Below are positions 44,109 to 52,055 of a stretch of DNA of 64,000 bases, piece by piece. Under the pieces are notes generated by a model that saw nothing but the letters and a program-made list of their open reading frames with translations, was not told the DNA's origin and made no database searches. This DNA comes from Neptunicella sp048268085 (lineage in GTDB: Bacteria > Pseudomonadota > Gammaproteobacteria > Enterobacterales > Alteromonadaceae): assembly GCF_048268085.1 (NCBI RefSeq), contig NZ_JBLWWF010000016.1, positions 1 through 64,000 on the forward strand. Direction: 5' to 3'. Each line of letters begins with the position of its first letter. The stretch's first letter is position 1. The position numbers were made by a program, and so were the translations under genes.

Positions 44109-44887
44109 AATCCATTGATAGGCTAACCGGATATTTGCGCCAACTAAGCTGGTTATCAGCCGATTTTCGGTTAAGCCCATTGAAGGGCGGCACTATCAAT
44201 AATAATTATAAATTACAGTCCGGTGACGACAGTTATTTGGTTAAAAATTTTGTGGGTGAGGAATTTGTATTACTCACTCGCAATGACTGCTTTGAATTAC
44301 AGCGTAAATTAGGTGAGTTGGGACTGGCTCCCCAACCTGTACATATTTCCGAAGATGGCTTAATTCATATCGAAAAATGGTGTGAGATAGAAACCCTTAA
44401 AGATCGAATGTTCCAGCCAGATTTGCATCTTCCATTACTGGCTGAAAGTTTATCAAAAGTACATCAACTGGACGTTAAGGTGGACGAGTTGCCGTTATTG
44501 GCGCAATGGCACCGCTATTTACAACGCATTGAAACGAATAAACCCAACTGGCAGCAGCGCATTAATAATACTGCTCATTTGTGGATGCAATCGGCACGAG
44601 ACGTATTTTGTCATCATGATTTGGCCTATGAACATATTTGCTTGTCACCACAGGGAATATTGCTTGATTGGGAATATGCCGCTCGATCGAATCGTTATTT
44701 TGATATTGCCAATGCCGTGTTAGTCAATCAGTTGAGCAACAAAAATACCAAATTGTTATGTGGGTATTACGCCCGCATTAATGGGGTCACTGAAGCCTCG
44801 GTATTCAAGCAAGTGGTTGGCATGTTACCCGTCGCACAACTGACGGCCGACCTATGGTATGCGGCTGCCGAGCAGCAAACTGATTAA
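44105..44887 (+). CDS. Phosphotransferase-family kinase, probable thiamine kinase
   Basis: 260 residues, choline/aminoglycoside-kinase fold: GGTINNNYKL (nucleotide loop), the VKNF Lys strand, and a catalytic loop with HHDLAYEH, then LLDWEYA for the second metal. Known ThiK proteins have the same order but HxDxxxxN; here the Asn position is His. The position after PnuT under a TPP riboswitch suggests phosphorylation of thiamine for trapping. It overlaps pnuT by 4 bases. Confidence 0.75.
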   Translation: MKSIDRLTGYLRQLSWLSADFRLSPLKGGTINNNYKLQSGDDSYLVKNFVGEEFVLLTRNDCFELQRKLGELGLAPQPVHISEDGLIHIEKWCEIETLKDRMFQPDLHLPLLAESLSKVHQLDVKVDELPLLAQWHRYLQRIETNKPNWQQRINNTAHLWMQSARDVFCHHDLAYEHICLSPQGILLDWEYAARSNRYFDIANAVLVNQLSNKNTKLLCGYYARINGVTEASVFKQVVGMLPVAQLTADLWYAAAEQQTD

Positions 44888-44977
44888 AAAAAAAGCGGAC
44901 AGTTAAAAATTACCATTTGCTGATGGCTTTTTGCTTTACCTTTAAAGCCGCATAAGTATAATGCGCGATTCATCTGC

Positions 44978-45054
44978 AGGGGTGTAGTTCCAATTGGTAG
45001 AACAGCGGTCTCCAAAACCGATGGTTGGGGGTTCGAGTCCCTCCACCCCTGCCA
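44978..45054 (+). tRNA. tRNA-Trp (CCA anticodon)
   Basis: A 77-nt tRNA with acceptor AGGGGTG paired to CACCCCT, anticodon loop with CCA (CTCCAAA), T loop GTTCGAGTC and a genome-encoded 3' CCA. It matches E. coli tRNA-Trp but has one extra C in the D-arm region (GTTCCAATTGG). It stands alone between the thiamine operon and holD. Nothing else is recognised in 44888-45230. Confidence 0.95.
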
Positions 45055-45230
45055 CTTTTCTTTAGTGTTTGAAAATCCCTCACACTTTGTCGTAAGCCTA
45101 ATTGATTGAGTGACTAAGTTTTATGGTTTGCACCTCGAATGAGATATTTTCATTTCTCATCAGGGAAGAAGATGAAAGATAAACAACCCCTCGTGTTATC
45201 ATCGCTATTTTATATGCTAATCTGTTTGCC

Positions 45231-45650
45231 ATGAATGCCTTATCTGAATATCAACAAGCGGTGTTAGGTCAACTGGGTATTATCCAGTGGCGTTTACGCG
45301 ATCCTGCTGTTAATGCACAGACTCAGTCTGAACCTGTAGCGGAATCTCCTGTAGTATCCACACCTCTGTCAGAAATAGTAAAGAATGTGGCACAGCCAGA
45401 AGATCTTGTAACAGCGACTCCAGCAGAAAATACCGTACAACAGATGAAGCTGGATCCGTTGTTTGCACAAGACGTACTACTGGCACTGGAACAGTTACAG
45501 CCAACCGTATCAGTAACCTTGGATTGGCAAGTGGGCGAGCAAATTCAACTCAACGAAAACCTATTAATCACACCACCTCTTGAGCAATTGCAGGCTCAAC
45601 CTCAGCTTAAAAAGCAACTCTGGAATATTTTGCAACAGTGGCAGAAATAG
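45231..45650 (+). CDS. holD: DNA polymerase III psi subunit (HolD)
   Basis: 139 residues. The N-terminus, YQQAVLGQLGIIQWRLRDP, matches the start of E. coli HolD (QLGITQWSLRRP), which binds the chi subunit, and the end, LKKQLWNILQQWQK, matches its helix. The middle (about 25-65) is a Pro/Val-rich linker of low conservation. The overlap with rimI downstream is the same order as in E. coli (holD-rimI). It links the clamp loader to SSB through chi. Confidence 0.85.
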   Translation: MNALSEYQQAVLGQLGIIQWRLRDPAVNAQTQSEPVAESPVVSTPLSEIVKNVAQPEDLVTATPAENTVQQMKLDPLFAQDVLLALEQLQPTVSVTLDWQVGEQIQLNENLLITPPLEQLQAQPQLKKQLWNILQQWQK

Positions 45651-46087
45651 TCTTTAGTCGGATTACTCCGCAGAATTATCAACCTGCTTTTCAGCTTCAT
45701 TGTGCATGTCAGGCTTTTCCCTCATCAGAACAAACGTTTTTATCTTGCCTCGGTAATAAGTATTTTGCTTATCACGCCATACTTGATGATCAAGTGATTG
45801 GTTTCTATGTGGGGCATCAGGTGTTGGATGAGCTGACGTTAATTGATATTGGGGTGAGCTCAAACATGCGCGGTAAAGGATTTGGGCGGAACTTAATGAC
45901 GCATTTTGAGCAACAATGCCAACAGCGTGGTGCCCAGCAAATCTGGCTGGAAGTCCGTGAATCAAACAGCGTTGCGATTAATCTGTACCAAGCGTTTGAT
46001 TTTGCCGAGATTGAACATCGCAAAAATTACTATCCTACCGACAAAGGCTGGGAAGACGCCATCGTCATGAGTAAGATGTTTTTCTAG
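45638..46087 (+). CDS. rimI: Ribosomal-protein-alanine N-acetyltransferase (RimI)
   Basis: 149 residues, GTG start overlapping the holD end by 13 bases. GNAT fold with the acetyl-CoA loop NMRGKGFGRNLM, the EVRESNSVAINLY motif and the Tyr of NYYPTDKGWEDA. It acetylates the N-terminus of ribosomal protein S18 in E. coli; the S18 gene is in this window at 29983. Confidence 0.92.
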   Translation: MAEIVFSRITPQNYQPAFQLHCACQAFPSSEQTFLSCLGNKYFAYHAILDDQVIGFYVGHQVLDELTLIDIGVSSNMRGKGFGRNLMTHFEQQCQQRGAQQIWLEVRESNSVAINLYQAFDFAEIEHRKNYYPTDKGWEDAIVMSKMFF

Positions 46088-46330
46088 AGTATGAACAGAA
46101 CATTAGCTCAGCAATTGAAAACAAACTTTCACGCAGAGACGCCAAGTCGCAAAGGGAAGTCATTTATTGCTCTGTCTGGATTTTTGCTCTTCGCGGCGTA
46201 AACACCGACCTGCATTTGAATGAATACCGTAGGACGGGGTTTAGCTCGTCACTGAATTACCTTGCCGATTGACGCTCGTGTCATTTTACCTGAGACTAAT
46301 AGACCGTCTAAATCAGGAAAAAAATGATCA
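46088..46330. repeat. Intergenic DNA with dispersed-repeat-like sequences
   Basis: No gene is seen. TTTCACGCAGAGACGCC with GTCGCAAAGGGAAG (46127-46159) belongs to a phrase found in many bacterial genomes as part of a long palindrome; only one arm is intact here, with a diverged partner near 46181-46199. A second motif, CGTAGGACGGGG (from about 46228), resembles other short dispersed repeats. Both assignments are from memory. Confidence 0.4.
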
Positions 46331-46738
46331 ATGAAGACACTTTCACCAACGGATGTTAGCGCCTTGATGGCAGAAGCTGAGCAAGTTATCGGCAAGGCTT
46401 ATGAACCCTATTCTCATTATCCGGTAGGGGCCGCAGTATTATTGGACAATGGCGAGGTGATCAGTGGCGTCAATATCGAGAATGCTGCGTACCCGTCGGG
46501 TATCTGTGCCGAAAGAGTGGCGTTGGGGAACGCGATTAGCCAGGGTTATAAAAATATTGTTGCCGTGGCTGTGTATTCACCCAAGGGGGATATTAGTCCT
46601 TGCGGCATGTGTCGTCAGTTTATCTCTGAATTTGGCGCCGATATTTTATTGGTATTCCAATGGCAAGGTGAGATCAAACAAGTCACGATTAAGGAATTGC
46701 TGCCCTTTTCATTTGACCAGGCAATGGTGAATTCATAA
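46331..46738 (+). CDS. cdd: Cytidine deaminase, short tetrameric type
   Basis: 135 residues. Zinc-dependent deaminase with CAERVALGNAI (Cys and proton-shuttling Glu) and SPCGMCRQF (two Cys). The short length marks the homotetrameric type of Bacillus, not the long dimeric enzyme of E. coli. It converts cytidine and deoxycytidine to uridines in pyrimidine salvage. Confidence 0.95.
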   Translation: MKTLSPTDVSALMAEAEQVIGKAYEPYSHYPVGAAVLLDNGEVISGVNIENAAYPSGICAERVALGNAISQGYKNIVAVAVYSPKGDISPCGMCRQFISEFGADILLVFQWQGEIKQVTIKELLPFSFDQAMVNS

Positions 46739-46766
46739 CTGAAAATGCATTAACGGTGGGAAATTG

Positions 46767-47165
46767 ATGACAGCTGAAAAAGCCAATATTGCTAACGAGT
46801 TTGTGGTGTTAGGGCCGGATAAAATGGCCACCAAAGTGCCAGTGACGCCCACCATCTATCAGCAACTGGACGATAACTTTAATCATTTTAAAGGACACGA
46901 ACTGATTGCCAGTTATGATTTCGATTCTGACTGGGGCAGTTGGGAAATGCATCCTCAAGGGGATGAAGTTGTGATCCTGTTATCCGGCGAAGCTACTTTT
47001 GTTATTGATGACGGGCAACAACTGCATTCGTTAACGCTACAGCAGTCCGGTGAATATGTGATTGTGCCCAAAGGCTTATGGCATACCGCTAAAACTAGCG
47101 TTGCCACCCGTATGCTGTTTATTACTCCCGGTGAAGGTACGCAACATAAGGCCGATGAAAAATAA
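46767..47165 (+). CDS. Cupin-domain protein
   Basis: 132 residues from the ATG at 46767. A single cupin barrel with metal-ligand-like MHPQGDEVVILLSGE and a second motif VPKGLWHTAKT. The function is unknown; it ends one base into the start of the next gene (TAATG). Together with the two genes that follow it forms a small operon of conserved accessory proteins. Confidence 0.85.
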   Translation: MTAEKANIANEFVVLGPDKMATKVPVTPTIYQQLDDNFNHFKGHELIASYDFDSDWGSWEMHPQGDEVVILLSGEATFVIDDGQQLHSLTLQQSGEYVIVPKGLWHTAKTSVATRMLFITPGEGTQHKADEK

Positions 47166-47734
47166 TGTCCAATCCCGAACAGATGATGGCCGCGGTCGCC
47201 TCAACTTTGCAACAGCGCACTGGTAAAACCTTGCACCAGTGGATTGAGTTGGTTGAGCACAGTGGCATTGATCCACTCAATCAGAATGACGTCAGGCGCT
47301 GGTTAAAACAGCAACATGGTATAGCGCAAAATTCTCAATGGGCGATTGCTGATGCTGCGGCGCGGGCTGCCGGTTGGCAACCACCGACGCTGGAAGAATA
47401 TATCTCCCAACAATATGCTGGTGCCAAAAGTGAGTTGTTACCTATTTTTGAACGTTTACAACAATTGATTTTGGCGCTGGGGGCGGATGTACAAGTTGAA
47501 GGACGCGCCAGTTATATTCCCTTTATGCGCAAACGTCAGTTTATTGCTATTGCCGCCGCGACAAAAAAGCGGGTGGATGTGGGGCTGCGTTTTACTGATC
47601 CTCCTGTATCAGCTTTGCTACAACCGGCCAATGCGCCCGGTCAGGCCACCCATAAAATCAGTTTAACCAGCATCAATGCGATCACCACCGAAGTGGAAAC
47701 ATTGCTGGTCGCTGCCTATCAACAAAATGGCTAG
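47165..47734 (+). CDS. DUF4287/DUF5655 domain protein
   Basis: 189 residues. N-terminal DUF4287-like segment (HQWIELVEHSGIDPLNQNDV, WLKQQHG) and C-terminal DUF5655-like domain (AKSELLPIFERLQQ, VQVEGRASYIPFMRKRQF) that is thought to resemble DNA-binding or transport folds. No catalytic residues are known to me. Translationally coupled to the cupin. Confidence 0.82.
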   Translation: MSNPEQMMAAVASTLQQRTGKTLHQWIELVEHSGIDPLNQNDVRRWLKQQHGIAQNSQWAIADAAARAAGWQPPTLEEYISQQYAGAKSELLPIFERLQQLILALGADVQVEGRASYIPFMRKRQFIAIAAATKKRVDVGLRFTDPPVSALLQPANAPGQATHKISLTSINAITTEVETLLVAAYQQNG

Positions 47735-47739
47735 CAGAT

Positions 47740-47955
47740 ATGCAGCAACCGATTCAAGGCTATCATCTGGATGAAGAACAACATTGGGTGGCCGAGCTGG
47801 TGTGTGGACATTTTCAACATGTGCGGCACAACCCGCCCTGGACAAATCGCCCGTGGGTCATCACCGAACAGGGCAGGCAATCGATGTTGGGTCACCAACT
47901 TAATTGCAAAAAATGTGATGAAGGTGCACCGAGGGATGTTAAACATTTAGTTTAG
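47740..47955 (+). CDS. DUF3565 domain protein
   Basis: 71 residues. GYHLDEEQHWVAELVCGHFQ, VRHNPPWTNRPWV and the C-terminal LNCKKCDEGAP are the signature of this small family, whose Cys and His (CGH, CKKC) suggest metal binding. It ends the accessory operon and converges on the AT-rich module. Confidence 0.85.
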   Translation: MQQPIQGYHLDEEQHWVAELVCGHFQHVRHNPPWTNRPWVITEQGRQSMLGHQLNCKKCDEGAPRDVKHLV

Positions 47956-47978
47956 ATCTGAGATATGAACAACTGTTA

Positions 47979-48980
47979 CTAATCCAGCTTTAAAATATCA
48001 TTTAAAAACTTACGTTCCAATTTTGTAAGTTCATCATTTGATTGTCCATATTGTTTCAAAAGCCCCGGTGATTCCGATTCAATCAACTTCGATTGAACAA
48101 TATCCATAGAGGAAGAAAATATTCTGGCACCATGCTCAAGCAATATTTTTATATTGCTTATAAGCCTGGAGGTTTCATCAGGATTTTGATTGTTTTCATT
48201 TTTAAGCTTGGAAAGCAGCATATATAAAGCATAGCTATTATCTCCAACATGTCGTTCAAGCATAATTTCCAACTCTTTATTGTCTCCAAACGCTGCTGTC
48301 TTGGAAAGAATATCCCAAGGTAAACTTGTTGTGCCTGGCTCTGTCCACATCAGCCGTATTTCATCACTGTCCAATTGAGCAACCAATAACTCGATCAACT
48401 TATAATCTTTGGTTTTCCCATAGCCGATATATAACAAATCTAATGGAACAATATCAACTCCGCGATCAATAAGATCTTTAGCTAATGTGAATGGTATCCG
48501 CCCACGTTCATTCATTAATAAAAGACCGATCAATGATACGTTTTGATTTTCATATATTGAAAAATTCTCATTTACTGAAATCTTGCCATTATCTATAGCT
48601 GCAATTAGGCCATCTGAACCCATCCTAAAGTACGTTAATACTAATTCTACTTTGGGTAACATTTGAGTCAATGTTTCGCGGGAAATAGGTTCTAAAGGTT
48701 CATAGTAAGTATTGGATAAACATTCTATAACAGCTTCATCTGTCTTCGTATGTTCCTTCATCAACCATAACAAACGATAAACTGATTGACTGCTGGAGGC
48801 GTAAGATACGAGAGCCTTATTGATTTTACGAGATTTCTGCTGAGTTTTATTTACATCATCTACTTGTACATAACTACAATCTGGCAATATATCATCTTGA
48901 GAATCGGTGACTGCAATTGTTGAGCTTAAAGGACAAATCATTAACATCACAGTAATGAAAGTTTTTGTAATTGTCTTCAT
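47979..48980 (-). CDS. Exported protein with ankyrin-like helical pairs, partner of PLA2-like protein
   Basis: 333 residues from the ATG at 48980, with GGAGG upstream; the frame open to 48989 has only a TTG directly after that site. Signal peptide (TFITVMLMICPLSSTIA), then Leu-rich helix pairs (about 150-300) such as LIELLVAQL and NIKILLEHGARI that look like degenerate ankyrin repeats. It overlaps the upstream gene by ATGA, so the two are coupled. Base composition is much more AT-rich than the neighbours. No family is recognised; a role as inhibitor or immunity partner is only a guess. Confidence 0.6.
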   Translation of the reverse strand: MKTITKTFITVMLMICPLSSTIAVTDSQDDILPDCSYVQVDDVNKTQQKSRKINKALVSYASSSQSVYRLLWLMKEHTKTDEAVIECLSNTYYEPLEPISRETLTQMLPKVELVLTYFRMGSDGLIAAIDNGKISVNENFSIYENQNVSLIGLLLMNERGRIPFTLAKDLIDRGVDIVPLDLLYIGYGKTKDYKLIELLVAQLDSDEIRLMWTEPGTTSLPWDILSKTAAFGDNKELEIMLERHVGDNSYALYMLLSKLKNENNQNPDETSRLISNIKILLEHGARIFSSSMDIVQSKLIESESPGLLKQYGQSNDELTKLERKFLNDILKLD

Positions 48981-49642
48981 GACATCCAACCTCCAAGTTT
49001 ATAAATATAACTTGTTAACTTGCCGCAAGTTTCATCAAAAGATGACCACCAAGCAGCGCAATTTGCCTCTGTCTGGTTTGTGTAATAAGCCCCTATAGCA
49101 CCTATTACCACTCCACTATAGTAAGTTCCGGATGCGGAGTAACACTGCTTCTGCTTAGCACTTTGAACTATAACATCGCAAACCTCGTCCATCTCTAGGC
49201 TAAACTTCCCATCACAAAAAGATTTGCTTGCTGTTATATTGTCATAACACACGTCATGATTATTACACGCACCTTCAAATGATGTTTTCCAACTTTCATA
49301 TGGGTAACCTCCCGGAATTGAGCACCCATTTGTGCGTGGAGTAGCAAGAGCCGTTGGTTTCCCGTAACACCCGTTTGGTTTTTTCGCTAGAACTGCCTGG
49401 CATGCCGTTCTTAGTGCTTGTTGCTCATCTACGTTAACGTAATCATCCAAGAAGTTTTGATATCGATACAGCGATTCAAACTCTAACTTTAACCACATTA
49501 TGTCCATTGGATAATAGGTTCCGTAAACAACAATATGTTCAATATCATTGCCAATATCTTCAACTGCTTTGGAATTGAGTGATGCAATTACAATCCAAAT
49601 TGTAAGAATAAATGAAAGTATAGGAGGGAAATTTTTTTGCAT
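48977..49642 (-). CDS. Secreted phospholipase A2-like protein
   Basis: 221 residues. A signal peptide (about 1-27) is followed by a Cys-rich region. The segment GACNNHDVCYDNITASKSFC (His129-Asp130) matches the PLA2 active-site helix CxxHDxCY, with a preceding NGCSIPGGYPYESW where a Ca-binding loop would lie. About thirteen Cys residues suggest disulfides and extracellular or periplasmic action. It is first of a two-gene unit in an AT-rich insert between DUF3565 and metA. The lipase activity is inferred from the motif only. Confidence 0.68.
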   Translation of the reverse strand: MQKNFPPILSFILTIWIVIASLNSKAVEDIGNDIEHIVVYGTYYPMDIMWLKLEFESLYRYQNFLDDYVNVDEQQALRTACQAVLAKKPNGCYGKPTALATPRTNGCSIPGGYPYESWKTSFEGACNNHDVCYDNITASKSFCDGKFSLEMDEVCDVIVQSAKQKQCYSASGTYYSGVVIGAIGAYYTNQTEANCAAWWSSFDETCGKLTSYIYKLGGWMS

Positions 49643-50060
49643 GTTCCTATTCCTTTAGTAATTTTACCTGTAGTTGTGATCGCGTATATCAATGATTATT
49701 AATTACTTTATTTCGTCAATTGCTTGCATTCAAATGGTCAAATAATAACCACTATAAGAATATATGAGCTAGATAATTAAGTTAGTCAAGAAAATTTTAA
49801 AGAATGTTAAACCCTGTTTTTCCTATATACTTTCCATATTCTTGAAGTATATCTAGTCATGCTCGCCAAGAAAGGTTCTTCCATTATCCGCAAGATGGTG
49901 TCAAGGGTATTACTATTCTAAAGTTGAGTGTCGTTGTATATCAAAAATCGTGAATGTAATTCTAAAATTCATTTAGACGTCTAGACGTAAAGATGTTGAT
50001 TTGTTCTATGGTAATTGGCAAGATACGCGCATGGTCTGCTAAATTACATCAGGAATCGTT
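49643..50060. promoter_or_regulatory. Divergent intergenic region between PLA2-like gene and metA
   Basis: 418 bp of AT-rich DNA without a gene. Apart from the met boxes listed separately I see no assigned promoter; the AT-rich part (49680-49830) continues the composition of the PLA2-like module. Confidence 0.6.
49975..49998 (+). promoter_or_regulatory. Tandem MetJ boxes upstream of metA
   Basis: Three adjoining 8-mers: AGACGTCT (49975-49982, perfect consensus), AGACGTAA (49983-49990) and AGATGTTG (49991-49998). MetJ with S-adenosylmethionine binds such tandem arrays cooperatively, repressing met genes. They lie 62 bp upstream of the metA start. metJ itself is not in the window. Confidence 0.93.
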
Positions 50061-50978
50061 ATGCCAATCCGGATCCCCGTTGATTTACCCGCATTAAATG
50101 TATTAAGCGAAGAAAACATCTTTGTGATGGATACCGAGCGAGCGATTAATCAGGATATTCGCCCGATGGAAGTGGGAATTTTAAACCTGATGCCAAATAA
50201 AATAGAGACGGAAGTGCAAATCCTGCGCTTATTATCTAATACGCCGCTACAAATTAATGTGGATTTGATTCGCATCGATAATCAGGCACCCAAAAATACG
50301 CCTAAAGCACACATGGATAATTTTTATTATCAGTTTGAACAGGTGGTCAACAAAAAATACGATGGCTTGATCGTGACGGGTGCACCGCTGGCGATGCTGG
50401 ATTATCAGGATGTGAAATACTGGGACAAAATGCAGATAGTGATGGATTGGGCGCGTCGTCATGTCCAGTCCACCATGTTTTTATGCTGGGCGGCTCATGC
50501 TGCCTTGTATCATTATTTTGGCTTAAACCGTAAACTGAATGAACAGAAGTTGTGCGGGGTTTTTCCCCATCAGGTCAATTTTGAACATGATGAGTTAATG
50601 CGTGGTTTTGATCCGGTTTTTTACGCCCCCCATTCCCGGTACGGGGAAATCAGTATGGCGGATTACCAATCGGTGCCGGAGTTAAATATATTGGCCAGTT
50701 CGACTCGTACTGGCGCCCATATTGTGGCTTCCCAAGACAAGCGACTGGTATTTGTGACCGGACATCCGGAATACGATCCTGAGACATTGGATCAAGAATA
50801 TCAGCGGGATATACGTGAAGGGCTTAATCCAAGTGTGCCTGAAAACTATTATCCAAATGATGATCCGAGCCAACCACCCAGCGTAACATGGCGTTCACAT
50901 GGCACTTTATTGTATGCCAACTGGTTAAATTACTATGTCTATCAGATCACGCCTTATGATTTATCTGATATTAAATAA
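50061..50978 (+). CDS. metA: Homoserine O-succinyltransferase (MetA)
   Basis: 305 residues (E. coli 309). MPIRIPVDLPALNVL start; nucleophile in FLCWAAHAALYHYFGL (Cys), NRKLNEQKLCGVFPH, and the His of VTGHPEYDPETL. It activates homoserine for methionine synthesis. Some members use acetyl-CoA; the sequence alone does not settle this. Under MetJ control by the boxes upstream, and 22 bp before the split metH, suggesting one methionine operon. Confidence 0.96.
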   Translation: MPIRIPVDLPALNVLSEENIFVMDTERAINQDIRPMEVGILNLMPNKIETEVQILRLLSNTPLQINVDLIRIDNQAPKNTPKAHMDNFYYQFEQVVNKKYDGLIVTGAPLAMLDYQDVKYWDKMQIVMDWARRHVQSTMFLCWAAHAALYHYFGLNRKLNEQKLCGVFPHQVNFEHDELMRGFDPVFYAPHSRYGEISMADYQSVPELNILASSTRTGAHIVASQDKRLVFVTGHPEYDPETLDQEYQRDIREGLNPSVPENYYPNDDPSQPPSVTWRSHGTLLYANWLNYYVYQITPYDLSDIK

Positions 50979-51000
50979 ATTTGATTTGTAGAGGTTTATC

Positions 51001-52047
51001 TTGCAGCAAACTGAACATTTACTAAAACAAGCATTGGCAGAGCGTATTTTGATCCTTGATGGTGCTATGGGTACCATGATCCAGCGCCATAAGCTGGAAG
51101 AAGCCGATTATCGCGGGACACGATATGCTGACTGGCATACCGATATTAAAGGCAATAACGATTTGCTGGTGCTGACTCAACCAGATATTATTTTTGATAT
51201 TCATTGCCAGTATCTGGCGGCCGGTGCGGATATTATTGAAACCAACACCTTTAATGCCACAACCATCTCGATGGCTGATTATGAAATGCAGTCATTGTCT
51301 AAAGAGATCAATATTGAAGCGGCCAAATTGGCGCGTAAGGCCGCGGATAAATACAGTACACCGGACAAACCCCGTTTTGTTGCGGGCGTATTAGGCCCGA
51401 CGAGTAAAACCGCCTCGATCTCACCGGATGTCAACGATCCCGGTTTCCGTAACATATACTTCGATCAATTGGTTGAGGCTTATATGGAGTCTACCCATGC
51501 GTTGATTGAAGGGGGCGCGGACCTGATTTTGATCGAAACCATTTTTGATACCCTCAATGCCAAGGCTGCGGCCTTTGCGGTAGAGCAGGTATTTGAAGAT
51601 TTGGGCGCACAATTGCCGGTGATGATTTCCGGTACTATTACCGATGCGTCAGGACGCACTCTTTCCGGTCAAACCACCGAAGCGTTTTATTATTCCTTAC
51701 GTCATATCCAGCCAGTGTCTTTTGGTTTGAACTGTGCCTTGGGGCCGGATTTGTTGCGCCAGTATGTGCAGGAGCTATCGGATGTGAGTGAATGTTTTGT
51801 TTCGGCTCATCCGAACGCCGGTTTGCCGAATGAATTTGGTGAATACGATATGGAAGGTGATGAAATGGCGGTGCACATTAAAGAATGGGCACAATCCGGA
51901 TTGCTGAATATTGTTGGAGGGTGTTGCGGCACCTCACCGGAACATATTCAAGCCATTGCCAATGCCGTTGAGGGCGTGGCACCTCGTCAAATCCCTGAGC
52001 GCGAAATTAAAATGCGTTTATCTGGCCTTGAGCCGTTCGTCGCATAG
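51001..52047 (+). CDS. metH: Cobalamin-dependent methionine synthase, homocysteine-binding part
   Basis: 348 residues, TTG start with GAGG upstream. It corresponds to the first about 345 residues of E. coli MetH: ILDGAMGTMIQRHKLEE, GPTSKTASISPDV, and zinc ligands in FGLNCALG and VGGCCGTSPEH. It ends RLSGLEPFVA, right in the linker to the folate domain. The next gene continues in another frame with its own ribosome-binding site 8 bp later. Confidence 0.95.
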   Translation: MQQTEHLLKQALAERILILDGAMGTMIQRHKLEEADYRGTRYADWHTDIKGNNDLLVLTQPDIIFDIHCQYLAAGADIIETNTFNATTISMADYEMQSLSKEINIEAAKLARKAADKYSTPDKPRFVAGVLGPTSKTASISPDVNDPGFRNIYFDQLVEAYMESTHALIEGGADLILIETIFDTLNAKAAAFAVEQVFEDLGAQLPVMISGTITDASGRTLSGQTTEAFYYSLRHIQPVSFGLNCALGPDLLRQYVQELSDVSECFVSAHPNAGLPNEFGEYDMEGDEMAVHIKEWAQSGLLNIVGGCCGTSPEHIQAIANAVEGVAPRQIPEREIKMRLSGLEPFVA

Positions 52048-52055
52048 GAAGTTTT

